NCBI GenBank assembly: GCA_964017145.1
Contig: OZ024849.1
Location: forward strand, 1,054,001 to 1,118,000
Direction: 5' to 3'
From: Agrocybe praecox
Lineage: Eukaryota > Basidiomycota > Agaricomycetes > Agaricales > Agrocybaceae
Length of the DNA stretch: 64,000 nt
Below are positions 1 to 11,100 of the stretch, piece after piece. The first letter of the stretch is position 1. Every line of letters begins with the position of its first letter. The translations under genes and the position numbers were made by a program. The notes under the pieces were generated by a model, which saw nothing but the letters and a program-made list of their open reading frames with translations, did no database searches and was not told the origin of the DNA.

Positions 1-289
1 AACAGCAATTTATTTTCTTGTCTGTGTGGTTATAATATGTGAATTATTCGTACTAGGCAAGACAGCCTTGAATACGCGCCGAAGAAGAGCTGATTATGGG
101 ATCTACCCATGGCCAATACGTCGAGAAATGAGCGAGTGGAAGTCGCGTACGGATCTATTAAGTCCTTGATTATCCGTCGAAACAGCAATCATCTTCAAAG
201 TACCATTCTGGATCTTCTCCCAGTCGCTCAGGTATACTGAAAGCTGTGTCAAGCCGTCTTAGTCAAGCCACACCATGGAAACCGTATAG

Positions 290-575
290 AAATAATTGTC
301 AAGTTGACAAAGACTAACCTTGACGTTCTCCCAGATCCTTCCAGTGACGTAGTCACGATGTTGAAGTTCATCGGCGCTGCCAATGTTGTCGAGGAGGGGA
401 CCACCGAAACCATGGAGAGCCTCAGCAAAGAACTTAACCTTGGCATCTGTGTTCTTGGGGTCAACAAGCCAGTGGGGTGGACCTGGGCCTTCTCAAGGTC
501 AATGGCGCTGGCGTCAATTTCCATGGCAAGCTTCTGTCCATCACCAGTGCAGTGGTCCGCTAGGCTCAAAACACA
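290..575 (-). pseudogene. Relic of FAD-dependent fumarate reductase (Osm1-like)
   Basis: The minus strand reads DHCTGDGQKLAMEIDASAID and then a Val-His-Pro-Thr-Gly segment. This is the substrate-side motif of flavoprotein fumarate reductases of the Osm1/Frd1 type, which reduce fumarate to succinate. After the Pro-Thr-Gly-Leu codons the frame is lost, apparently by one missing G near base 468. It resumes in another frame with VDPKNTDAKVKFFAEALHG and HRDYVTGRIWENVK, also family-typical. A few residues expected between these blocks are missing. No FAD-binding N-terminus is recognisable upstream towards base 900. I therefore read it as a decayed fragment of a host gene next to repeats. Sequence nearer base 100 stays partly open on the minus strand but I do not recognise it. 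Confidence 0.7.
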
Positions 576-944
576 GCAGTGACGTGGATATCATCTGTAT
601 GGCGGTTGAAAACCTTGCGTCCGCAAGAAAGGTGACCGTCCTTGTCCCAATATAATCGTTGAGGGAGATATCGAGTGCTTTTATATATGAGCGTTCGAAC
701 TCACAAGGAGCCAGCCTCATTCGGGTCCCGGCATGGGTGTGACCACGAGTCTGGAATGTCTCTGCGATCATATTCAAAACCTTGGACTTGAACAATCTGC
801 TAGACTTCGATAGTGGACCAGCAAGCGGTGTGACAGGACATGCTCTCGCCAGTAGGAGAAAGAAAAATTCTATGATAATCATTGGGTTAGTGTTACTTCT
901 TTTACTGCTATTTCTTTAATACGTGTTCTGATTCTTTACTCTGA

Positions 945-1298
945 TCAGCAGGACGACGGACGTAAGCAGCACCAGGTGTGTCTCCGAGGCTGGTCGTTGA
1001 GCACTAGCACGGTGACCTCGGTCGCTGAAGAAGGAGGTTCATGTCCCTTATAATTATGCCAGACGTTTCTCGTGAGTAGCCCATAGCGAGTAACGTCTGG
1101 AAATACAAGAAGGCTAGCGGTGAGAAGAAAACTCGTCGAACCTAGGGGGAAAAACGATCCACTTACCTGTGCAACAAACCCAAATATCCCACTCATAATT
1201 AGGAACGCCAACCAATGCAGTCTAGTCGGCACAACGAACGGTGTCTTAGCAATTATAAAGATCAGCTTTTTTTGATAAGAGAAAATAACGGTCGGCAT
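945..1298 (-). pseudogene. Possible relic of a SLC35G/EamA-type transporter
   Basis: The minus strand encodes a stretch with FVVPTRLHWLAFLIMSGIFG followed by FVAQV. It resembles the segment between two transmembrane helices of fungal drug/metabolite transporters (EamA, solute carrier family 35 member G). The preceding residues are hydrophobic, as expected for a helix. Downstream the similarity stops and no complete ten-helix protein can be assembled in any frame. If the assignment is right, this is a short remnant; it lies close to the fumarate reductase relic, in line with general decay of this flank. Confidence 0.42.
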
Positions 1299-1299
1299 A

Positions 1300-2640
1300 A
1301 GAAAACCGACATACCCAACAGTCGAAATAAAAACGAGAAGCGTAGAGAAAATGTCATCAAATGCAACGGTTTCCTATCGCGCGGATGCTCGTATATCGGA
1401 TGCTCGTATATGCACCTGTAGCGCCTAGGACAGTTCGAGCGACGGTCTGATGAAAGAGTAACAAATGGGAGCATTTCTCTGTTTAAAAGCTTTATGATAT
1501 GGGTCGGGGTGATATGAGTGGAATTGCACATACCGTCTGCCACCGCCTTCTGCATTGGATGAATCAATCCAACAGCTACACCTATTCGGCTAGATGAGGC
1601 AACACAACTCTTAACGGCGCGTACATATCTAAGCTTTGAACGGAGCCTGATTGATATCGAGCCGTGATGAGGCACTAGCTGGAGTCTGTTCGGTTCGAAA
1701 CAAGAATCTGGTCCTCTGGACGTTCGGGGTATGATGAAAACCACGTGCCCGGGATGTAATATTCTCTGCGATCATATTCGAAACTTTCTCTAGAGGTATA
1801 TTCCAAAATAGATCACTGGTTATAAATCAAATTTTATCTGGGATCAAATCTGGAAATAATTTGAGAGTAAATGGATATAGACTCCCTGAACATAATAAGA
1901 GATTATTGAGAGTTGATTACTCATTTACTCGGAATTTGATCCAGAGAAATAATTCGCTCACATTCCGGGCCTAATTCAAATAATTTCAAGTTTTGATCTA
2001 TGGTAAAAATGTGATCATATTACAAATTAGTTCGAATTATTTTCTTAATATACTCGCTGGGTTTTGAAGCCAATGTCCGCAGTGCCATGGCGGCACCACG
2101 TCAGAAGTCATGAATTCTGGCTGTTCTGCCCCGCCTGAACCTAGCATACCTGCCAAAACAAACATGAAACAAAAATTGGTTGTGACTCAGAAAAATACGG
2201 CTAATAAAGAAAAAAAGATTGATGCTACAAGCGAAGCTATTACCACTATGCGTCCTTGAAGGGAAATTAAACTGGCATGACGACCTGATGGTTCTCTGCC
2301 TTCTCCAAAAATAAAAAGGGTGCAAGCATAAAAGAGCGGACGGTCAATAGACTCCTAGAGTATAGTAGGATTAGAAGCTATAATTGTGCAAAATAAAATT
2401 AGTGACTTGCATCAAATAAAAGAAGTATTTATTCCTTATCCTTTGCTTATACTGGGCTCGGAAATATACAAGATTTTGTTAAGATTTTGAAATAGATTTG
2501 TGAGAAATTTCAAAAACACTTAATGCTATATTACCACGCTGAAAATAGATCCTCAAAGCTCACAGTGATATTCGACGAAATGATTTCGAAATTATACAAG
2601 TCGTTATCTGTGATCTTATCTTATCACTGGTGAGCTAATG
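1300..2640. other. No gene seen; AT-rich non-coding stretch
   Basis: Only short, composition-driven open frames occur. The sequence becomes AT-rich from about 1790. A segment at 1762-1790 nearly repeats 757-785 (shared core of about 17 bases, ctctgcgatcatattc). I see no splice-consistent gene. Confidence 0.6.
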
Positions 2641-2820
2641 TGCGCGCACATCTACAATAGGAGGGTGTTGCCAAATATTATCAATCATAAGGATTGATTA
2701 AAGGGGAATTCACAACATGAATGGCCAATTATGGCAAAATGGAAATGCATTGACAAAAGGGGAAATATAAAGGATTAATAAGCAGGTAAAAGGGGAAAAA
2801 AAACCCTAATTAGTAGTGGA

Positions 2821-2926
2821 GGCCTACCTAATTGGGAGGGCTGAGAGCGACACGAATGTGTGCACACTTTTGATGCATGGCCTACCTAATTGGGGGTGCT
2901 GGGTGGCAACACAAATGTGTGCACAC
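2821..2926. repeat. Two-copy tandem repeat, period about 58 bases
   Basis: Two copies begin with ggcctacctaattggg (2821 and 2879). Both continue through a segment ending in aatgtgtgcacac. They differ at several internal positions. The flanks are rich in aaaagggga tracts. Confidence 0.75.
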
Positions 2927-2940
2927 AAGTGTGCACAAAT

Positions 2941-3080
2941 ATAGCAGTATTGGCTCCTTTTCGTTGTTTGTGATTTTGCATGCCATTTGTGATTCTTGAT
3001 GATAATCCATTTACCTTCCCGTCATTTGTGATTTTCAATGATAATCCATCCCTCCCCAGAATCTGTTACCTTCCCTGTCA
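2941..3080 (-). repeat. Dispersed GGATTATCATT-type repeat (minus orientation)
   Basis: On the minus strand this stretch carries repeated ggattatcat units followed by cacaaatggcatgcaaaatc. Nearly the same arrangement occurs in plus orientation at 23930-23985. It belongs to the degenerate repeat family that also covers 23600-24060 and 15780-15999. Confidence 0.7.
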
Positions 3081-3172
3081 TTCGTGATATTCATACATAT
3101 ATTTTCCTTCATAAACATATGTATCCAGTAGTACATTTCATAAAAACTATATGACTAGATAAAGCAACTATA

Positions 3173-3389
3173 CAGTGAGGGACAAAACTGTTCGAATGTT
3201 TTTCAAGGTTGAACTGTTGCACAAATAACTTGGGACTGAGTGGTCCAAATTGGTTGAAATTTTGAGGCAAGGTAGGTTAGGATGTGAGTAACATGTGAAA
3301 ACTTGTTTCATTACGTAATCTTGTTTTATTCCCACGATATTAATATATTACTGGTACATGTACATTTGAACGGTTTTGTCCCTGCCCTA
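3173..3389. repeat. Left terminal inverted repeat of the Tc1/mariner element
   Basis: It matches the reverse complement of 4565-4779. Its inner boundary carries an inverted version of its own outer end (gaacggttttgtccct near 3368), so the repeat looks like a small element with its own short inverted termini. Confidence 0.88.
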
Positions 3390-3412
3390 TTATAATACAG
3401 TATTCTAAGTTT

Positions 3413-4429
3413 CTAGTACTTGGTATAACCTCCCTTGGCCTGTAATACAGCCTGAATCCTTCTAGGCATACTCTCTATCAGATTCTGACAAACAGAAGGT
3501 GAAATATCATTCCATTCCTTTTGTGCCCTCTCCCACAACTCTGCAATTCCAGAAGGTTGCCTTTCATAGCCTCCAAGCTTGGTTTTGAGGTAATTCCAAA
3601 GATGTTCAATTGGATTTAGGTCAGCTGATTGAGGGGGCCACTCCATGAGTTGTAATCCACTGTTTTGGAGCCACTTCTGGGCCTTTTTGCTCTTGTGTTT
3701 GGGGTCATTGTCCTGCTGAAAAAGGACATCCTCTGGCTTTTTGTTGTAATATTCAAGGCTCTGCATGAGTTCATCATCCAAAATGCTGACAAATAGATCA
3801 GCATCCATCCTCCCATCAATATTGGTCCCATATCCCACCCCTTCCCAAAACATACAGCCCCAGAACATCAAGTTTCCTCCTCCAAACCTGACCGTTCCCT
3901 GCACCAGCCTATTGGTCAACCCCTCTCCCTCCCTTTTCCACACCCACCTCTTCCCATCTGACCCCAAACAATTGATTTTGGTCTCATCTGTCCAGCAGAC
4001 CCTCTTCCAGTCATCCACTGTCCAGTGTTTGTGCACTTCTGCATAGTCCATCCGCATTCTCCTATGCCTTTTGGAGAGAAATGGTCGTTTTCGCTTTGTC
4101 ACAGCCTTCATACCAACTCCACGGAGTGCTCAACATACTGTATTTACAGAGAAGGATGTGTTGGTCATGTTTTGTAATGTTTTGGTAGCATCAGTGGCAC
4201 TATCAGCCTTCTGAGAGGTGATAAGACAGATAGCATAATGGGTATCAGAAGGAGAAAGCTTGCGTGGACGGCCACTAGCAGCTTTGGAAGTTGATAATCT
4301 GTGTTTGGATCAGATCTTGGATATAGAACCAACACTTATGCCAGTGGTGGTAGAGATAGAGTGACCAGAAAGTCCTTTGTCAAGCAGTTCAAGAACCCGA
4401 TTGAGTTGAGCAGGAGTAAGTGATTGCAT
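3413..4429 (-). pseudogene. Tc1/mariner transposase with two internal stops
   Basis: This is the DDE-superfamily transposase that would cut and paste the surrounding element. From the ATG at 4429 the frame gives an N-terminal helix-turn-helix part (MQSLTPAQLNRVLELL, then a GRPRKLSPSD linker). From about base 4100 it gives the catalytic core: CWTDETKIN (first Asp), LFQQDNDPKHKSKKAQ (second Asp), and SADLNPIEHLWNYLK (third acidic region). The total of about 338 codons is the normal Tc1 length. TGA codons at 4310-4312 and 4130-4132 interrupt the DNA-binding half. Both are explained by CGA (Arg) to TGA changes, and no frameshift is needed. The catalytic half from the methionine at 4111 to the stop at 3413 is open. 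Confidence 0.93.
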
Positions 4430-4564
4430 GAGGGTCTGAGAGAGGTTTTGATGTGGGGGATAGTTGGAGGTTGGGCACATAATATATATACATATTCTAA
4501 GGCAATCACATGATTTTATTTGTACTTATTTGCTTTGATTAAACAAAGTCATGTGCCCAATATA

Positions 4565-4779
4565 GAGTAGGGACAAAACTGTTCGAATGTACATGTACCA
4601 GTAATATATTTATATCGTGGGAATAAAACAAGATTATGTAATGAAACAAGTTATCACATGTTACTCACATCATAACCTACCTTGCTTTAAAATTTCAACC
4701 AATTTGGACCACCCAGTCCCAAGTTATTTGTGCAACAGTTCAACTTTGAAAAACATTCAAACAGTTTTGTCCCTCACTG
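4565..4779. repeat. Right terminal inverted repeat of the Tc1/mariner element
   Basis: It is the inverted partner of 3173-3389. It begins at its inner side with agggacaaaactgttcgaat and ends outside with the inverse of the same motif. Confidence 0.88.
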
Positions 4780-4781
4780 TA

Positions 4782-5100
4782 TTTATAGCTAACAACACAT
4801 AGCAATTTGTATAGAATGGTGTAAAGCTTGTGCACAAGCTCACCATTGGCAAGAGGAATGTTTGATAGAACATCATTGATTAATGTATATTTGTTGTATA
4901 CAGAAATGTGATTATGAATAACAGACATAAAGGATTTTGGAAACATCAGGAAGATCACAGGCTTGTAGAAATCATAGAAAATATAGAAACTGCTAGAAAC
5001 CATATATTCACTAGTGCTATTGCCATTCAGCGTGAATTTATAATTTATTTCGCCAGCGCGAGCAGCTAATTCTATCATTTCCAGGAGTCCGACAATTTGG
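4782..5100. other. No gene seen; contains a 16-base perfect palindrome
   Basis: No credible coding frame. agcttgtgcacaagct at 4824-4839 is a perfect palindrome. The rest is AT-rich. Confidence 0.6.
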
Positions 5101-5166
5101 GCTAAGTGGGAATTGAACCCACATACTCCGCCAAAAAAAGCAGAGAACTTACCACTGAGCCATGAC
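5101..5166 (-). repeat. tRNA-derived SINE head or tRNA relic
   Basis: The minus strand has a good RNA polymerase III A box (TGGCTCAGTGGT) and, about 45 bases on, a B box within a perfect T-arm (GTGGG TTCAATT CCCAC). An anticodon-like hairpin has a T-rich loop. The sequence 5' of the A box cannot pair with the sequence 3' of the T-arm, so there is no acceptor stem. It is therefore not a functional tRNA. This is the usual look of the 5' end of a tRNA-derived SINE; the adjoining non-tRNA part would be roughly 4980-5100. Confidence 0.55.
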
Positions 5167-5376
5167 ATCTTAAATATATGATCTTGCCGTAGATACACAA
5201 CCTGTGGTGACGTTACCAGAATATTAAAAAAAAGAATGAATGCTAGCGCTGAACGTTCGAACATCAATGTTCAAACTCTCAGAGCTCGCTTTTTAATACA
5301 TGCCATCTATCTATTACGATATCGAACAGATGTACATGCACACCAAAAAAAAAAACATATATATCTTGATTCTTCC

Positions 5377-6867
5377 TTATGCCAACTTTTGCAATGGCGC
5401 CAACGCCTCACGGAAGATCCTAACCTCTGCCCTTGCCTGGGTCAACTGTTCCTTGAGGTTATCAATCTCTTGATGAAGACCCTCTCTCTCTTGTTCAAGC
5501 CTATCAATTCGCTCTTGCATCAGGAAAAAGACACTTTGCTCTGGCTAGCTTTGGGATGCTCTGTGTGGCTTTGCCAGTGATTGGCTGCATATTTGGGTCT
5601 GAATCTTTTTCTGTAAACAGAAAACTATGTTATTGGGTTATTCAAACAAAAATAATGTGTTTATGTAATCTATTTCATTTTATATAAATCTAATAATATT
5701 TTACATCAAACAAGAGCCAAGTTATTATATAATTATATAATTTTCATTTAAAACACTCAGAAATATTTATTTCTAGTCTCATACAAAATTTCAGACCCAG
5801 ATCTGCAGCCAATCACTGGTAAAGCCACACAGAGAATCCCAAAGCCAGCCAGAGCAAAGTGTGTGTTTCCTGATGTGGGCGCTGGTAACAAAGGCCGAAC
5901 CAAGGATATCGCCCTCCATGTCAACGCATGCTTGCTGGCGTGCTTCGTCCTTGAACTTGAGCATCAAGGACAAGATGGTGGAGTCCAAGTGATCCTCGAC
6001 GGACTCAGTCAGAGCAGAAACACTCGTCTTGAAGGTGGCCCAAGCATCCTTGAAGGATGGAGGATGGTTTTCTAAGAAGTCAAAATGTATTAGCTAGCAC
6101 TTTGCTTGAAATTTTCCTACTCACCTTTGTCCGAGTGATGCAAATTGAATGTCTCCCCATCTTTGGCTGCAAAGCTCTCCAATGCATGCCTTTTTCAAAG
6201 TTTGTACTCAACGCCATGTGCCATGGACATTTTAGAAAGGTTGACCGATTCAGCAAATGAGACTACAGTGTGCAAAGGAAAGAGATTAGATATAACAAAA
6301 TACGATAAAAAACAGATGGTACTCACTATCATGCTTGTCAATCTTTCAACCTTTCCCTTTTCCTTCATATGCTTCCTCCTCTGAGGTGGTATCGGTGAGT
6401 TCGATGACGCTTCCCCCCTCAGAACCATCCTCCAACATATACATGCTGGAGGAAGCTCCAAGCACTCCATGTGAGCCAGCAATAGCACCCATGCTGCTGC
6501 TCGCCACAGGTGTGTTGTTGGAGTTGCCGAACGTAGGAAGCTGGGCTGGGGCATCATCTTCAGCGTCCGAGACAGACTGAAGGAGGGACAAAATTCTGTG
6601 GGGATAATTAGTTAAAGCAATCATACATCTAATCAATAGAAAAACTTACTGAGCCTGAGCAATTGCTGCACTTTGGTGACGCTTCTTCGGGGAAATATAC
6701 ACCTTGTCATAACGACGAGTATATTGAAAAGGATCGGCAGTGGCTGGCAAGTTCTTGGGCCTAGGGATGGCTCGAATGGCACGGTGCACATGCACATCTC
6801 GTGGCCCACGATAGGTCGAATCGAGGTGGCGAAGTTTGAGTTTTTTGTTGTTGACTGAGCGAGTCAT
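5377..6867 (-). pseudogene. Transposon-associated coiled-coil protein gene, disrupted
   Basis: A multi-exon gene of unknown function. The first exon starts at the ATG at 6865-6867 (MTRSVNNKKLKLRHLD) and is basic. It splices in frame to an Asp/Ser/Glu-rich exon (LSLLQSVSDAEDDAP), then to SFAESVNLSKMSMAHG, then to a helical segment (KDAWATFKTSVSALTESVED). A last segment near 5380-5520 is a clear coiled coil (ERIDRLEQEREGLHQEIDNL). Two in-frame TGA codons (6346-6348 and 6195-6197) break it, each one transition from CGA. A 358-base inverted-repeat element at 5518-5875 separates the coiled coil from the preceding exon. That the two parts were one gene is inference from strand, frame and domain style. 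It diverges from the gene at 7327, which also ends in a coiled coil. Confidence 0.6.
5518..5875. mobile_element. MITE-like inverted-repeat element, about 358 bases
   Basis: Arms of about 85 bases (5518-5603 and 5791-5875) are inverted copies of each other, beginning catcaggaaa and including acactttgctctggct. The centre is AT-rich and non-coding. The exact ends and target duplication are unclear, because the flanks beyond catcagg do not show a convincing duplication. It lies inside the coiled-coil gene. Confidence 0.7.
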
Positions 6868-7326
6868 AGATGAATGTGTAGTCGAAAGGAAGGATAGAAA
6901 AAAGCCCAGGGCTTAGGAAGTGGCAACTTTTATACTCATGGTGGAGGTACAAAGAAGATCCAGGAATTTACGGAAGTAAAAACAAGCCCACTGTGTCGTG
7001 GTGCTTCGCATTAAGGATGTGGTAGCAGAACAAGAGAAAGTGATGGCACATTTGGTCATGTTTGCTTTGACGTTGATCCACAATTCCGAGTGCGTGCACT
7101 TTTCAGTATTAACCACCATTGCTCTACCTCATAACATAGCACAGACTCAAGGGCGCGCTGGAATGATGAGTCGTTGATCTTCCGTCCGAGTGCTGAGTCA
7201 TATCTGCCATGGATAAACTCCACTCTGGACATCTATAATCCACCGCTCTGTTGCTTCCATCACTATCATCCCAATTCTTGAAGCTTTCCAACTCACCACC
7301 ATTACCCTTCCATCAGCTAGATATTC

Positions 7327-8128
7327 ATGGTTCGCACTCCCAAGAAGTCCCCTACCTCCAAGTCTGAGCCTGGCTCAACTCAATCCAAACGTCAAAGCAC
7401 TCCAATGAAAACTCCTGTTATCGAGCCAACTATCACACTGCAACCTATTAGGCATAAGTTGGTTCGACGCTTGGCCGGAAAACCTTCGTTGGGCCAACCT
7501 GCACTGCCATACCCTAGTTCTCCAACGAAGACAGTTGCTAGTACCAGTGTAGTGTCTTTCCTTGGGCCAAAGGATCCAAATGCATTGGATGTGCTGACCT
7601 CGTGAGTACTTTCATTTTTTACAAGTCTCAATAGTTATTCAATTTCGGAAATAGTAGCACCGGCAAAGATGTCAGTGTTTCTGCACAGACACCATTTGTT
7701 GAACGTCTCATGCGTGCCAGGCCAGAACCCACAGGTCAACCCTCAACCCCCAGTGCTCTGACATTCGATGGATATGATCAATTACGCTCATCGTCGTCAG
7801 CCCTAGGTGTGTCTAATAAAGCATCACAACTGGGATCAATGAACTCAACACATAGATGGATTTAGCAGCATCCTCAATCCCTGTTCCTTCATCCGTCAAT
7901 CAGGCCATCCAAACCATGGAGGCCCTACTCGTGTTTGTCAAAGCACAACATGCTAATCAAGAAGCAAAGATTGAACAGCTGCAGGAAGAAATGACAAGGG
8001 CTCGGGAGGATTTCTATAGCTTGCGTAATGGCTCGTCAGTTGAATTGGCTGCTTGTAAGAAGGAGTTAAACATACTAAAAGGTGATATTCGGGCTTTTAT
8101 TCAAAAAGTTAATAGCACAGACCTTTGA
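7327..8128 (+). CDS. Small coiled-coil protein beside the Plavaka transposase (unknown function)
   Basis: Three exons (7327-7601, 7655-7806, 7869-8128) join in frame to 228 codons plus stop, with no internal stop. The first exon encodes a basic, Pro/Ser/Thr-rich tail (MVRTPKKSPTSKSEPGSTQS), probably disordered. The last encodes a coiled coil of about 70 residues (EAKIEQLQEEMTRAREDFYS). I do not recognise the family. It ends 12 bases before the transposase stop codon on the other strand, and it diverges from the coiled-coil gene at 6867. The tight packing suggests that it is part of, or dependent on, the same mobile unit. It is the only member of the four-gene block without a visible lesion. 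Confidence 0.75.
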
Positions 8129-8140
8129 TATGTTGAATTT

Positions 8141-11100
8141 TTAATATATAATTTCATGCATATGATGATCTGTGAAACGGTTTACATAAAAACATCGAAA
8201 AGCGTCCAGAGAATACTCCGGGAGAAAATGAACAGGTAGGAAGTCCTTTCCAAACGCAGGCAGCAGATGAGCTCCTTGTAAGAAAGCGTCCAAATGTATC
8301 ACGTCTATATTGCGTCGATGATGCTGAATATCTGGTTTGACTTTCCACATACCAGTGACATCGTCTGGCGACCGCCCCATAGTTGAAAACCATTCAACAA
8401 GTGCACATGGGTACACAACACCTTCATGAACAAATGAGAAAAAAAGTCCGATATGTGCAACCTGCATCCCATGCATTCCAGCTTTCGTATCAGTTTCAAC
8501 AATGAAAGCACAATCCCGTCGAGGGGCACCCTTTTGCCATGATGGACAAGATCTGATTCGTTTGCGACACATTCCCCAGAGGCCACACTCATCACTTGGT
8601 GAGTAAAATGAGGCCACAGCCGAATGAAACACTGATATGCGGCCAGCGATACTGGGACAATCTTCAATACTGAAATTTTCTGAGTCCACACTTCGATGGA
8701 GTTGCTTGTAAAGAAACCGTCGCGTAAGTTCAACTAGTTGTGGCTGGCCAATATGATCAGCAAGATCATGTAAGTTTCATGGGTAATTGCGTACTGGGTA
8801 TATCTTGTGTCAATGAAATTATATAGAAAGACTAAAGTTAGTTTGACTCACTGCGAGTTCGAGCTAGGACAACATTTCCTTCTACAACTTCGACTTTTGG
8901 GTGGACTCCTGCAGCCACGCCTGTGTGGTCAAGAGGTGTGCCATCGGAATCATAATTTGAGGGTAGGGAAGTCTGTAAATCCGATAGATCGAAGGGGCAA
9001 CTAGCTGTAGTAATAGGTAATTTCAGTGTAGAAACTGGCGGCAGTTTGATTGTCTTAGGCATCATCATTCCACGTTCTATAAAGTTCATGTGTGCCGCAT
9101 GTAGCTTGTCGAGCCTCTGGTTAATGACCAGAATCTGCTGGAGTGCTTCAAAGTGATTAGACCTTCTCCATGGCCTTTTGACCGCAGTTATATGTCGTGA
9201 TTCGGTGATTGACGAACATATCCCGTTTGGCGCACCAAAGTCCGTGATTCCAGGATGGTAGTGAGACAGAGCGTGTTGACAAGGAAGGGAGAAATCATCG
9301 TGTACGCCACATGTCACAAAGATTTGTCGATACTGATAGAATTTCAAAAGTGCTGTATCGAATAATTGCAGTGTTGATTCATTGATATCAGAACGCCGTG
9401 CAAGATAGCATACATCCAGAAATGCACTGATGGCACGAACCATGTCATCGGGCACATGTCCTGCAATAGCTGCCAGGTAAATCTTCATAAGGCCTTTCGA
9501 ATCATCACCAGTCCACTGCTTAAAACGGCATCCATGCAGAAAGTGGCGCAAGTTGGGAAACAATGGTGTGGCAAAGATATGACGGTCGATGTCATCCAGG
9601 ATCTCATTGCCATGAGCTGTTCCGTGTGCCTTGAGTAGATATTCTTCGATCCACGTAACCAAATGGTCTTTGAATGTACCTTTGATCAGCTGGTGCAGCA
9701 AATCTGGTGTTAAAATTTCGTAGATATCTGCTCGCGGAAAATGATTGGTGAAAGGCTAATAAAAATAGAGATGTCAACGTGCAAACCATAAGATATTTCC
9801 ATACAAACACACCTCAATATCAGCGTCAATCCCATACTCAAACCATAACGTCTTATAATCCAAGGTCTTGATGAGCTCATTATGAAGATGTCGAGTTCGA
9901 GATCCTTGTAATCCATCAAGATCCAAGGGAAGTGCCGTGCATCTGGTGGGGCATACCAATCATTATTTAGCGTTAACGAGTGGATATAAATCTGACTGAC
10001 TTCGGACACCATCCTTGCACGGTCCCGGCAAGATAGACCTGTTCAGGGTAATCTGTGATGAATGCCGCTATGTCGAATATAAATCTTCTATAATGTCCGT
10101 CGGGGCTTTGGAGGACTACTGGCGTAGTCATTCCACTGTGTAAGGATTCGAGAATTATGGTGATAGAATCGTGGTATAACTGCCTTTTGAATTTTCAAAA
10201 AGCAGGGTCATTATCCTGTTTTTGATCACCTGCAAAAGGGTACTGACTCATCAATCAGACAAGTAATTTTGATGGGATATTTGTCCACTCACTTTTAGGA
10301 ATTGCCAAAAAAGCAATTGGGGTTACTCCATGTTGATGTCCACAGCGAACCGTGTTATGAATATTCCCCAATGATAAATACAAAGGATGATATTCAACAT
10401 GGCCAGTTGCTATAGAGATGGTAGTCTTGTCAGCTCCTAAGATGATAGGGCAGTATGCTGCCCCTTCTGTTGTCGGATCATTTTCATAGATGGTTGTCTG
10501 CATTTTGCCAGCATCAGTAAACGCAAAAATATCAGAATATTAAACATCATACAGCATGACGCCAGGACAGATTTCCCGACAGAAACTCATTCCAAGAACG
10601 CTGGCCAGATGCATCCAACTCGACATAAGGAGAATAATTGATTTGACCATCAAAGTCCGGATTATCGAGCATGTTAGCTACGACAACCCTTGGGTTGCGG
10701 TAACAAATTTTGTAATCTTTGAGCTGCCAGCTGGGGGGATTAGAACCTATTTCACCGCCATACGACATCTTGAATGACTTCCATGGGGCATCACCCAGCT
10801 TTATCGCATCAATACTTGCATGCAGGTGGTCATGGGAATCGAATGGCGCAAAATCTTGACTTTCTGTCTTGCCACATGCCCACATATCCATGAGGGTATC
10901 TATGTCTCCTTCAGACATTTCCGTTTTGTGGTACAAAAAGCTACCAACGCGAAATTGGCGTTCGTCTTCAAATAGTGACCAATCATCTTGGTCCAATTGA
11001 TTGCAAGGTGGCGCTGGTGTACCAGGCACAAGAGGCATACCATCTGGAGTGCAGGGTACACCTACTAATTGTTAGTCTACGACCGAACACATGTATTATA

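Larger units (their letters stand above)
3173..4779 (-). mobile_element. Tc1/mariner-type DNA transposon, 1607 bases, TA target duplication
   Basis: The element starts with cagtgagggacaaaactgtt and ends with its inverted counterpart. It is flanked on both sides by TA (3171-3172 and 4780-4781), the standard Tc1/mariner target site. The terminal inverted repeats are about 215 bases long and well conserved. Between them lies one transposase frame on the minus strand. That frame has two internal stops, so the copy is not autonomous as it stands, although the inverted repeats look intact. Confidence 0.93.

Noticed and set aside
3765..4046. Plus-strand frame of 93 codons inside the Tc1 element
   Set aside because: It is the antisense shadow of the transposase.
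5101..5166. Functional tRNA gene
   Set aside because: No acceptor stem can form, so it is called a SINE head or relic instead.
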